DNA of 64,000 nucleotides from contig NZ_BAABED010000001.1 of assembly GCF_039539965.1 (NCBI RefSeq), forward strand, positions 4,464,001 to 4,528,000, in the 5' to 3' direction. Of this stretch, positions 56,679-64,000 are shown piece after piece. Source of the DNA: Arthrobacter methylotrophus (GTDB lineage: Bacteria; Actinomycetota; Actinomycetes; Actinomycetales; Micrococcaceae). The notes beneath the pieces are model-generated. The model was not told the origin of the DNA and made no database searches. It was given only the letters and a program-made list of their open reading frames with translations. Within the stretch, counting starts at the first letter, position 1; every line of letters begins with the position of its first letter. Made by a program: the position numbers and the translations under genes.

Positions 56679-58229
56679 CTATTTTTGTGGGGACACTGCA
56701 TCCGCCGGGGGCAGGGTGCAGGACTGGCTGGCCGTCCCGGCGCGGCGGGCGACGCGCTGGGCGTGCAGGGCGTCAGCCTCCTCGGCCGTGTCACCTGCGG
56801 CAAGGTGCTCGTAGGTGTGCGAGCGGTTTTTCTTGAGCCAGAAGCCGAAGGCCACACCGAACGCAGCAACCACGGGGACGATCCAGGGGAGTGCGAGCAT
56901 CTCGGGGCTATCCGTGCCGGTGATGTAGCTGAAGGAAATCAGTTCGATGTAGAGCGCTGCCGCGAGAAGAACGGTGGCGATGATGGGTGCGAGCGAGGTC
57001 TTCCACCAGTGTCGCTCCGAGCGCGGCTGGCGGAGGAAGTAGGCGATGACGGCACCCGATGCCATTGCCTGCAGCGCAGTAGCTCCGATGGCGGCGAGGC
57101 CGAAGCCGACGGGGGCAATCTGCGTGTACGGGTCAACCCCTACGGTGGCCAGCCCCAGCACCACAGCCACAGTAAGGCCCGTCAGGGCGAGAATGGCTGT
57201 GCCGGGGGAACCATGGCGGTTCTTCCGGCCCAGGAACGGCGGAAGCAGGTCTTCCTTGGCCAGGCTGTTGAAATACCGGGAGGTGAAGTTGGTGACGGCC
57301 AGGGCGCAGGCGACCTGGGCGAAGATGGCCAGAACGGAGAGGATCCACACACCGGCAGCGCCGAGGTAGTGACCCGTGGTGGTGAAGATAAACCCTGCCA
57401 TGTCCGCGCTGACGGCCGCCTGCTGGCCCTCTACGCCGGTCACGGACGTCAGTGCCCAGGCGACCAGTGCGAACGACGCGGTGAGGACAACCAGGGCACC
57501 GTAGAGGGCGCGGGGGACCGTCCGCTCGGGGTTCTTGGCTTCGGGTGCGTACATTGCACCGGCCTCGAATCCCGCATAGCACAGGATGGCGAAGACGAAG
57601 GCGACGGTCCACTGGCCGATGTTGAAGACCGAGGGGGATACGGCCTCGATCGGAAAGGCGCCGAGCCCCTTGTCTGCCGCGATCGCGACCACGAGGGCAA
57701 GCAGGACCAGCAGTTCAAGGGTGACGACGACGAAGGTGACCATGGCGCTGAGATCGATGCGCCTGTAGGCAAGGACGGTCACTAGGATCAGCTGGACCAT
57801 GAAGCACAGCTGCCACGGGACGTCCACGCCGAACGTGGCCTGGATGATCTGCTGTGTGACGAAGGCCTGAACAGAGTACAGGGCGATCATGCTGAAGGCG
57901 TATGCGACCACCGCCACCATCGCCGCGCCGACGCCGGCGGGACGGCCGAGACCGCGGGCAATGTAGCTGTAGAAGGCGCCGGGACGGCTGATCCGGCGGA
58001 CCATCTGCACGTAGCCGACGCTGAACAGCCCGATCAATGCGCCGGCGGCAACGAACATCAACGTGGTGGACGGTCCGCCGAAGGCCAGACCGAGCGGCAT
58101 CGTGCCGACGATGACGGACAGGGGCGTGAGTGCCGCGATAATCAGGACGATGATCTTGGGCGTCGTCAGGGTCCGGGGGTACGCCGGCGGCTGGGCGGCT
58201 ACGCCCGGGGTGCTGGGAACAGAAGACAT
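56679..58229 (-). CDS. APC-superfamily amine/amino-acid permease
   Basis: A 516-residue, roughly 12-span permease. The N-terminal motif after a 25-residue tail is IIAALTPLSVIVGTMPLGLA, with PGAFYSYIARGLGRPAGVGA in the TM3 region and CYAGFEAGAMYAPEAKNPER following. It resembles PuuP/YeeF-type amine importers. AGGAGG lies before the ATG. A 293-base upstream gap suggests its own promoter. It probably imports the substrate of the neighbouring catabolic enzymes. Confidence 0.88.
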   Translation of the reverse strand: MSSVPSTPGVAAQPPAYPRTLTTPKIIVLIIAALTPLSVIVGTMPLGLAFGGPSTTLMFVAAGALIGLFSVGYVQMVRRISRPGAFYSYIARGLGRPAGVGAAMVAVVAYAFSMIALYSVQAFVTQQIIQATFGVDVPWQLCFMVQLILVTVLAYRRIDLSAMVTFVVVTLELLVLLALVVAIAADKGLGAFPIEAVSPSVFNIGQWTVAFVFAILCYAGFEAGAMYAPEAKNPERTVPRALYGALVVLTASFALVAWALTSVTGVEGQQAAVSADMAGFIFTTTGHYLGAAGVWILSVLAIFAQVACALAVTNFTSRYFNSLAKEDLLPPFLGRKNRHGSPGTAILALTGLTVAVVLGLATVGVDPYTQIAPVGFGLAAIGATALQAMASGAVIAYFLRQPRSERHWWKTSLAPIIATVLLAAALYIELISFSYITGTDSPEMLALPWIVPVVAAFGVAFGFWLKKNRSHTYEHLAAGDTAEEADALHAQRVARRAGTASQSCTLPPADAVSPQK

Positions 58230-58522
58230 CTGGTCCTCCTAAAACTCGGGGAATCGAACGGGGCAGGGGAACGCACGTCGGTGTGAGATCCACCACTAGC
58301 GGTTACTCTAATAAACATTAAGACTCGTAAAGTATCCGATGTCAATAGATTCTTTTTCTGCCGTTCGCCCGGCGAAAGCATGCATTCATCGTGACGAAAA
58401 TAGGCAAATCGTGCCACTTTTTGGGCGCGCCGAAGGTCCTGCGCATGCGTGATCCATGCCGGGTCAGCGGCGCGATCATCTGGGCTTGATCGGCCGTTTC
58501 GGGATCTGAGATCGCGGCAGAA

Positions 58523-59533
58523 TCAGGGGCGGCTGAAGGTCCGCCTGTAGCGCAGAGGCGGCAGGGAGTCGAAGGCGGCCCATCCAGGTGCGGCCGCTAG
58601 TACGTCGGGGATCCGGTTGACGGCCTGGCCGGTGACCTGATCGTGTCCCGGGGTGTATCGGGAAGACAGTTTGAATCCTGGTTTTCCGATTACCTGCCAG
58701 GAGTCGCCCGGTTCCAGGGCGCTGATGCTGCCGATCATGGTGAACTCCAGCAGCGGCTCTCCGGGGCCCTCGTCGCGTCTGACCGTGTCCCGGACGCCTA
58801 CGATCTGGCCAGGCGGGACTTCCCGTCGGAGCGCAGCCGAGTAGATGGGCTCGGTCCCTATCACGGGCTCGGAGTGGACGCTGACCGTACCGCGGGGGAG
58901 CCCAAGGTGGGCGGCCACGGCGTCGACCGCGGCTATGCCAAAGCTCGGCGGACGTGCCTGCCCGTCGTCGACGGGCAGCTCCGACGGGTCGCAGCCTATG
59001 CCCATCTCAAGGAGCAGTTCCCGGGAGAGTCCTTCGGGGTTGAAGTCCGTCCTCCAGCGGACTTCGTCGACACGGTGCGAGGCTCCCATGAGCAGGCCGC
59101 CGATTCCTGCCCAGAAGATGTCCTGGTGACCTCCGCCATAGATTGTCACCCCGTGCTGCCGGGCCAGCGCATCCAGCCGGGCGGCTGTTTCAGGGGCTGT
59201 GCCCCAGGGGTGGAATGCCTCTTCGGCGATGGTCACGACATTGAGCCCGTGCCGGACGCACGTGGCTATGTGTTCGGCGTGGGAGTCCAGATAGCTGTCC
59301 ACGGCAATGACTGCAACGTCGGCGCCGAGTCCGGCCAGCAGCTTGTCCGCGTCGGACGATATAAGGACGCCGAGGTCCCGGCCGACGCCGGCAACGCGGC
59401 CGAGGTCACGGCCCACCTTTTCAGGACTACGGGCTACGGCGCCGACGATGCTGACCCCCCGCTCCAGCAGCAGGCGCGTCATGTCCTGCCCCATTACGCC
59501 AACTCCGAAGACAACGGCGGTGATGGGTTTCAT
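58523..59533 (-). CDS. Dihydrodipicolinate-reductase-like NAD(P)-binding protein
   Basis: A 336-residue oxidoreductase with an N-terminal Rossmann fold (VVFGVGVMGQDMTRLLLERG) and the central blocks AVDSYLDSHAEHI, VVTIAEEAFHPW and GVTIYGGGHQDIFWAG. The family is the DapB-N-like group that includes 2,4-diaminopentanoate dehydrogenase, so an amine- or amino-acid-dehydrogenase activity is possible. GGAG precedes the ATG. It lies 107 bases downstream of the GATase gene in the same orientation. It has no counterpart in the E. coli Puu cluster. Confidence 0.75.
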   Translation of the reverse strand: MKPITAVVFGVGVMGQDMTRLLLERGVSIVGAVARSPEKVGRDLGRVAGVGRDLGVLISSDADKLLAGLGADVAVIAVDSYLDSHAEHIATCVRHGLNVVTIAEEAFHPWGTAPETAARLDALARQHGVTIYGGGHQDIFWAGIGGLLMGASHRVDEVRWRTDFNPEGLSRELLLEMGIGCDPSELPVDDGQARPPSFGIAAVDAVAAHLGLPRGTVSVHSEPVIGTEPIYSAALRREVPPGQIVGVRDTVRRDEGPGEPLLEFTMIGSISALEPGDSWQVIGKPGFKLSSRYTPGHDQVTGQAVNRIPDVLAAAPGWAAFDSLPPLRYRRTFSRP

Positions 59534-59640
59534 CTGATTTCTCCTAATGGCTTGGGCTCAACGCAGTACCTGGACGTCCGAAGTGGACTGCCAGGTACTG
59601 CCGGTCCCGGCGAAGATGCAGCTCGAACGCCCGCATGGGT

Positions 59641-60405
59641 TCAGTTCGCGGCCAGCCGTGCGGGAGTGCGCGACGTCCGGTATTTTGCCGATTCCGTGAC
59701 CAGGGATGCGACGATCCTCAGGCCCTCTGGATCAAGCCTCTCTTCGGGGTGCCACTGCACCCCGACGGCGTACTGCTCCCCTGGCGCTTCGACGGCTTCC
59801 ACGACGCCATCGGATGCGTACGCACTGACCACTAGTCCTGCCCCGAGATTGTCGATCGACTGGTGGTGGTGGGATGCAATGTCGAAACTGTGCGACTCCA
59901 GGATTCCGGCCAGCCTGCCGCCGGGCACTAGGGAGACGGCGTGCGAGGTGAATTCGCCGACGACGTCCCGGTGCGGGGTCATGTCCAGCCTGTCTCCCAG
60001 GTGCTGTTCGAGGGTGCCGCCGAAAGCTACGTTCATGATCTGCATGCCGCGGCAGGCCCCGAGCATCGGCATGCCGCGGGCATGTGCGCCGCGGGCCAGT
60101 GCGATTTCGAGTTCGTCGCGTACCCGAAGCGGGGTGTCGTTGAGCGGGTGGCTTGCGTGTCCGTACAGATCGGGATCAAGGTCCCGGCCTCCGGCCAGGA
60201 AGATACCGTCTGCCAAGTCCAGGAGCCGGTCTGTGCTGTCCAGCAGTGACTGGACGGGCGGGAGCATGATCGGCAGGCCGCCGGCCCGTTCGATGGCGTC
60301 AATGTAAGTGTGGGGAAGTGCATCGTTCTCGATGTCGCTCCACGCTCCCGAGGTGACGGATTTACGGTCTGTCACGACCAGGATGATGGGAGACTCCGTG
60401 CTCAT
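59641..60405 (-). CDS. Class I glutamine amidotransferase-like gamma-glutamyl hydrolase (PuuD-like)
   Basis: A 254-residue protein of the gamma-glutamyl-GABA hydrolase family. The nucleophile is Cys118 in GACRGMQ; the other triad residues are His219 and Glu221 in GVQWHPEE. It would release glutamate from a gamma-glutamylated intermediate. The ATG at 60405 overlaps the stop of the cupin gene (ATGA); an extension upstream of it is spurious. Together with the glutamine-synthetase-like ligase at 62.4 kb it gives the two ends of a gamma-glutamylation pathway. Confidence 0.9.
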   Translation of the reverse strand: MSTESPIILVVTDRKSVTSGAWSDIENDALPHTYIDAIERAGGLPIMLPPVQSLLDSTDRLLDLADGIFLAGGRDLDPDLYGHASHPLNDTPLRVRDELEIALARGAHARGMPMLGACRGMQIMNVAFGGTLEQHLGDRLDMTPHRDVVGEFTSHAVSLVPGGRLAGILESHSFDIASHHHQSIDNLGAGLVVSAYASDGVVEAVEAPGEQYAVGVQWHPEERLDPEGLRIVASLVTESAKYRTSRTPARLAAN

Positions 60406-60773
60406 GCCGGCTCCAGCGGAGAGTGGTCGTGCCAGCACGTGACGCCCCAGGTGGTCGCCAGCCACACAGCATTGCTGCCGGCGTCGGCGCCGTGCCAATG
60501 GTCCTCGTTCTCCGGGGTCTGCACCAGCGTACCGGGCTGCAGGTTCACGTGTTCGCCCGCGCTGCTCCCCACGCGACCGGTGCCGCTCACCAGATACAGC
60601 AGTTGGCCCCCGGGGTGGGAATGCCAGTTTGTGACTGCGCCGTCGTTGAAATGGACGCGGGCAATGTCCGGTTCTGAGCCCTGGGCTGCTTCGAGCATCA
60701 TCTCGAGCTGGACTGGGCCGGTGAACTTGCCGCCGTAGACATAGTCCTTGTTGCCGCTTGCGATAAGTTTCAC
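60402..60773 (-). CDS. Small cupin-domain protein
   Basis: A 123-residue single cupin with an intact metal-binding set: NWHSHPGGQLLYLVSGTG (two His and Gln) and TPENEDHWHGA (His). RVHFNDGAVT precedes it. It may be an isomerase, a dioxygenase or a small-molecule sensor. It lies 3 bases downstream of the FAH gene and overlaps the GATase start, so it is firmly inside the operon. Substrate unknown. Confidence 0.8.
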   Translation of the reverse strand: MKLIASGNKDYVYGGKFTGPVQLEMMLEAAQGSEPDIARVHFNDGAVTNWHSHPGGQLLYLVSGTGRVGSSAGEHVNLQPGTLVQTPENEDHWHGADAGSNAVWLATTWGVTCWHDHSPLEPA

Positions 60774-60776
60774 GGG

Positions 60777-61610
60777 TCAGACCTCGTCGCGGACGCGGTT
60801 GCTGATGGTGCCGACGCCACTGACCGTGATCTCTACGACGTCACCCTCGCGCAGGTAGCGCGGCGGTTTGCGCTCGTCACCGACACCGCCGGGGGTGCCC
60901 GTGGCGATCACATCGCCCGGCTCCAGGGTCACGCCCTTGGTCAGGTATTCGATCAGGGTGGGCACGTCGAAGATCAGGTCACGAGTGTTGCCCTTCTGCA
61001 TTGTTTCGCCGCTAATGACTGTCTGCACGTCGAGTGCATCCTTGTCCACGGAGTCCACACTGGCGACGACGGGCCCGAGAGGGGTGAAGGTGTCAAAGCT
61101 CTTGCCCAGGGTGAACTGTCTCATCGGGGTCTCCAGTTGCGCGCGGCGCCCGGAGACGTCGTTGAGGACCGTGAAACCGCCGACATAAGACCAGGCATCC
61201 TCCTTGGTCACACGGTAGCCCCGGCGGGAAATCACAATGCCGACTTCGCCCTCGTAATCGGGACGTGTCTCTTCGCGAGGGATGACGATGTCGTCGTTCG
61301 GGCCGGTGATCGACGAGGACCATTTCGCAAACACCATCGGGACGTCCGGGTGGGCGAGGTTGGTCTCCTCGACATGGGACCGATAGTTCAGGCCGACGGC
61401 GAGGACCTTTCCCGGATTGACCGGCGCAAGGATCTTCACGTCGGACTTCGCATATGCGGTGCCTGCAGCGGTCCGGATGTTCTGCCATGCGGCGTCGGAG
61501 CCATCAAATCCGACTGCGGGGGCAGCCCCGGCGTCGATGATCGTGTCGTCTTCGAGGCGGCCGAGGCGAACTTCGCCGGCGGGTGTTTCGAAACGGATTG
61601 CCTGTGTCAC
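60777..61610 (-). CDS. Fumarylacetoacetate-hydrolase family protein
   Basis: A 277-residue FAH-fold enzyme. VGLNYRSHVEET, VPMVFAKWSSSITGPNDDIV, DYEGEVGIVISR (metal-binding Glu residues) and VIATGTPGGVGDER are the diagnostic blocks. Members hydrolyse or isomerise oxo-acids after aromatic ring cleavage. The GTG at 61610 has GGAGGT 4 bases upstream; an extended upstream frame lacks similarity. It is the first gene of the operon and its promoter faces the XRE-cupin regulator. Confidence 0.88.
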   Translation of the reverse strand: MTQAIRFETPAGEVRLGRLEDDTIIDAGAAPAVGFDGSDAAWQNIRTAAGTAYAKSDVKILAPVNPGKVLAVGLNYRSHVEETNLAHPDVPMVFAKWSSSITGPNDDIVIPREETRPDYEGEVGIVISRRGYRVTKEDAWSYVGGFTVLNDVSGRRAQLETPMRQFTLGKSFDTFTPLGPVVASVDSVDKDALDVQTVISGETMQKGNTRDLIFDVPTLIEYLTKGVTLEPGDVIATGTPGGVGDERKPPRYLREGDVVEITVSGVGTISNRVRDEV

Positions 61611-61660
61611 GGTGACCTCCAAGAGGGATCGGTGGGAATGAATTCTGGTTATTATGCGAG

Positions 61661-61678
61661 TATACAAGTAATTGTATA
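61661..61678. promoter_or_regulatory. Palindrome TATACAA-N4-TTGTATA in the divergent promoter
   Basis: Perfect 7-base arms (61661-61667 and 61672-61678) lie between the FAH operon and the XRE-cupin regulator gene. This is the likely operator of that regulator. Confidence 0.6.
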
Positions 61679-61781
61679 AAGTACAACAGCCTGCTGTGGC
61701 CGTGTGCGGACCATTGGAAGGGCCGGAATCGCTGTTCTCTTAAGACTTACGGACGGTTCCCGCCGTGGAAGGATGGAACCC

Positions 61782-62354
61782 ATGAGTGATCATATTGACG
61801 CCTTGGCTGCCAACGTCCGCCGGTTGCGGGAGACGCACGGGCTCTCGCTTTCGCAGTTGGGGGAGCGGTCGGGAATCGCCAAGGCCACCTTGTTCAAGGT
61901 TGAACGCGGCCGGACGAATCCGACCCTGGATACTCTTATTGCCATTGCGGACACCTTTGATGTGACCGTCCCGGATCTCATCGCAGTACCGGCCCGTGCG
62001 CTGGTTGATGTTGTACGGGCCGGCGAGGGTGAGGATATTTCCGACGATGCCTCCACCGGATTCGTCCTGCGCAGCCAGGTCATCGGCGCCGGTACCATGG
62101 AAATCCACGTGCAGGTCTTCCAGAAGAACAAGTCCGAGACGTCGGCCTCCCACGGAGCGGGGGCCAGGGAGCATGTGTTCGTCAAATCCGGTACCATCCG
62201 CGTTGGTCCAGTCGGAGAGGAAGTCGAGATCTCCGAAGGGGATTACGCCACTTATCCGGCCGACCGGACGCACCGGTGGCAGGCCGTTGACGCGGACGCG
62301 TGCGTCTGGATAGTCCATACCTTCCCGCGGGCGGCGGCGTTCAACGACGCGTGA
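61782..62354 (+). CDS. XRE-family regulator with C-terminal cupin domain (PuuR-like)
   Basis: A 190-residue regulator. The helix-turn-helix is at about residues 9-62 (VRRLRETHGLSLSQLGERSG, then ATLFKVERGRTNPTLDTLI), and a cupin sensor domain at about 100-180 (SHGAGAREHVFVKSGTIRVG). This architecture matches PuuR-type repressors of amine catabolism. The ATG at 61782 has GGAAGGA 8 bases upstream; the ATG at 61773 falls inside that site. It is divergent from the FAH-led operon and convergent with the glutamine-synthetase-like gene (18 bases apart). Confidence 0.87.
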   Translation: MSDHIDALAANVRRLRETHGLSLSQLGERSGIAKATLFKVERGRTNPTLDTLIAIADTFDVTVPDLIAVPARALVDVVRAGEGEDISDDASTGFVLRSQVIGAGTMEIHVQVFQKNKSETSASHGAGAREHVFVKSGTIRVGPVGEEVEISEGDYATYPADRTHRWQAVDADACVWIVHTFPRAAAFNDA

Positions 62355-62372
62355 CCGCCGCGCGGGCCGGCG

Positions 62373-63698
62373 TCAGGAGTGGCGGCGATACAGATTCCAC
62401 TCCCAGTCGGTCACGGCAGCCGCGAATCCTTGGACTTCCCGGCGCTTGAGTGCGGCGTAAATGCCCACGAATTCCTCGCCGAAGCCGTCCCTGAACACTT
62501 CATTTTTCTCCAGTGCGGCCACGGATTCCTCCAGTGAACGCGGTAGTGGAACTCCTGCGGCGTCGGGGGTGAGGCCTCTGCGGATGCCGTCCCCGGCCGC
62601 GTGCAACATGGCTGCCATCAGCAGGTGGGGGGAGGCGCTGGCATCCCCGGCCCGAAGTTCCAGCCGGGTTGCCCTGCCACGTTCGGCAGGAATCCGGATG
62701 AAGGTGAACCGGTTGTCTTCGTCCCAGTTGCTGGTCCGCGGGCTAAGGCCCGCGCCGGACAGGCGCTTGTAGGAGTTCACTGTTGGGGCGGCAAACGCCA
62801 TGATGGCTGCAGCATGCGCCTGGATGCCCGCTATGGCCCACAGCGCCTCGGGGCTCAAGCCTCCCTCAGGAGTGGCGAAGACGTTCTCGCCTCCCTTCCA
62901 TAGGGACAGATGCACGTGAAGGCTGCTGCCCTCTTCTTCTGTCACCGGCTTGGCCATGAAGTTTGCCTCCATGCCCTCGAGGATGGCCAGTTCCTTGATG
63001 CCCGATTTCAGCAGGAAGGCCGAATCCGCTGCGCCTAGAACCTCGTCATGCATGAGGTTGATTTCGAACTGGCCGGGTGAGAACTCCCTGTTCACTACGG
63101 TGACGCCGATGTCCATGCCGATGAGCTGCCGATGGATCCGGCCCACGGCACCGTCCGGATCCGTGATTCGGTCCATGGTGTATGAGACGCCGTTCGTGGC
63201 GTAGGGGACGCTACTGCCGTTCGCATCGTTCCTGAACAGATAGAACTCAGGCTCCCCTGCCGCCACCGCATCCAGGCCCAGGGTGGTCCCAAGAATCTCG
63301 TTGGCACGGGTCAGCTGGCTGCGCGGACACAGTTCGGAAGGACGGCCGTGCTCGCTCAGTCGGGACAGCACCCAAAGGGAGTCTGGCTCCCATGGCGGCA
63401 CGAAGGCCGTCTGCAGATCCAGATGTGCGTGCAGATCCGGATGGGTGGCCAGGGACGGGAATTCCTTGTCGTCCACCGGGACGCCCATCAGGTCCTCGGC
63501 GTTCGCCATCTTTGAGTAGGCCACCCCGCCCTCCAGGTGTAGGAGGGATTTCACCGGGTACTGCTTTCCGCGCTGACGTCCGAACAGGTCGGAATGAATG
63601 ACGCGGATGACTTGGATTCCGCGGGCCAAAAGCTGGTTGAGGAAGTCGGCGTCGAAAGCGGGGCGCAGGGCTTCTTGGTCGATAGCAGGGCTTGTCAT
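62373..63698 (-). CDS. Glutamine-synthetase-like gamma-glutamyl ligase (PuuA-like)
   Basis: A 441-residue GS-fold ATP-dependent ligase. VIHSDLFGRQRGKQYPVKSL lies in the N-terminal beta-grasp domain. GEPEFYLFRN, REFSPGQFEINLMHDEVLGA, SSLHVHLSLW and NSYKRLSGAGLSPRTSNWDE line the active site. It lacks features of the core nitrogen-assimilation enzyme and resembles ligases that join glutamate to amines (polyamines, ethanolamine, isopropylamine, aniline). AAAGGAGG precedes the ATG. It is divergent from the VOC gene. The amine substrate cannot be read from the sequence. Confidence 0.88.
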   Translation of the reverse strand: MTSPAIDQEALRPAFDADFLNQLLARGIQVIRVIHSDLFGRQRGKQYPVKSLLHLEGGVAYSKMANAEDLMGVPVDDKEFPSLATHPDLHAHLDLQTAFVPPWEPDSLWVLSRLSEHGRPSELCPRSQLTRANEILGTTLGLDAVAAGEPEFYLFRNDANGSSVPYATNGVSYTMDRITDPDGAVGRIHRQLIGMDIGVTVVNREFSPGQFEINLMHDEVLGAADSAFLLKSGIKELAILEGMEANFMAKPVTEEEGSSLHVHLSLWKGGENVFATPEGGLSPEALWAIAGIQAHAAAIMAFAAPTVNSYKRLSGAGLSPRTSNWDEDNRFTFIRIPAERGRATRLELRAGDASASPHLLMAAMLHAAGDGIRRGLTPDAAGVPLPRSLEESVAALEKNEVFRDGFGEEFVGIYAALKRREVQGFAAAVTDWEWNLYRRHS

Positions 63699-63844
63699 CG
63701 TGCCCTCCTTTGCTGGTTGTCGGGTATTGCCTGAAGAACGATATGGTGATTATAGTAGTATAGCTGTTCAGCAAAAGAAACACCGGTATGGAAGAATCCC
63801 GCGGATGCGGCCCTGCCGCCTCTGAGCTAATAAGGAGCAAAAAG

Positions 63845-64000
63845 ATGATCAAGCTTTATGACATTGACCATGTCGTCATGGGCGTCAAGGACCTCGACGA
63901 GTCTGTCGAATCCTGGCAGAACGAGTTCGGCCTGACCGAGGTCAGCCGTGAAGGCAGCCAGTCCTTCCTCGTATGTAACTACGAAAAGCCCTCGCTGATC
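63845..64000 (+). CDS. VOC-family protein (partial, runs off the window)
   Basis: The first 52 residues of a vicinal-oxygen-chelate protein: MIKLYDIDHVVMGVKDLDES, then SWQNEFGLTEVSREGSQS. His9 in IDHVV is the expected first metal ligand. The fold is shared by type I extradiol dioxygenases and glyoxalases, so a ring-cleavage role would fit the FAH protein in the same cluster. AAGGAG lies before the ATG. The gene is cut by the window end, so the call cannot be refined. Confidence 0.75.
   Translation, partial: MIKLYDIDHVVMGVKDLDESVESWQNEFGLTEVSREGSQSFLVCNYEKPSLI

Noticed and set aside
56562..57785. A 407-residue plus-strand open frame opposite the permease gene
   Set aside because: An antisense shadow, Gly/Asp/Glu-rich, with no domain; the permease on the other strand has full family motifs.
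58643..60307. A 554-residue plus-strand open frame opposite the DapB-like and GATase genes
   Set aside because: An antisense shadow crossing two genuine genes, with no recognisable domains.

Overview
The window is a high-GC actinobacterial chromosome segment around the replication origin, most likely from a soil member of the Micrococcaceae (Arthrobacter, Paenarthrobacter or Pseudarthrobacter). The evidence is the conserved order gyrA-gyrB-dciA-recF-gnd-dnaN-oriC-dnaA-rpmH-rnpA-yidD-yidC-jag-rsmG-parA-parB, the actinobacterial DUF3566 and DLW-39 genes beside tRNA-Ile and tRNA-Ala, and frequent GTG starts with Shine-Dalgarno sites. The genus is inferred from gene content and was not tested by any search.

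Layout. 1-5.6 kb: an alkylation-repair set (sigma factor, ogt, alkB, tag), a metal-sensor/zinc-type efflux pair (KmtR-like, CDF) and a lone FtsW/RodA gene. 5.9-9.2 kb: a secreted propeller-lectin protein, then 1.1 kb of non-coding DNA holding a dense DnaA-box cluster. 9.2-15 kb: rhomboid protease, cyclophilin, a helical-repeat membrane protein, a glycosyltransferase, an EamA transporter, two tRNAs, DLW-39 and DUF3566. 15-32.2 kb: the replication and segregation core. 32.2-37.6 kb: a nearly gene-free tract with seven perfect parS sites (an eighth lies inside parA) and a decayed IS481 transposase. 37.7-45.9 kb: the trxA-trxB-pseudokinase-murJ-nudix-cca neighbourhood known from mycobacteria, but with expected genes missing, then a histidine phosphatase.

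45.9-50.7 kb: two candidate small ORFs, a GT87-type mannosyltransferase-like protein, an FAD oxidoreductase, a structured intergenic repeat and a cupin. 50.7-55.1 kb: a two-component flavin monooxygenase with a divergent TetR regulator and an MFS exporter. 55.2-64 kb: a catabolic cluster (aldehyde dehydrogenase, APC permease, DapB-like reductase, class I glutaminase-type hydrolase, cupin, FAH-family hydrolase, XRE-cupin regulator, glutamine-synthetase-like ligase, VOC enzyme). It has the parts of a Puu-type gamma-glutamylation route plus enzymes typical of ring-cleavage pathways, and is the best candidate here for an uncharacterised pathway.

The other main points of interest are a second oriC-like DnaA-box cluster about 16 kb from the dnaA-dnaN origin, and the parS-rich non-coding tract that may act as an extended centromere. 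All functional statements come from reading motifs and family knowledge; nothing was searched or computed.
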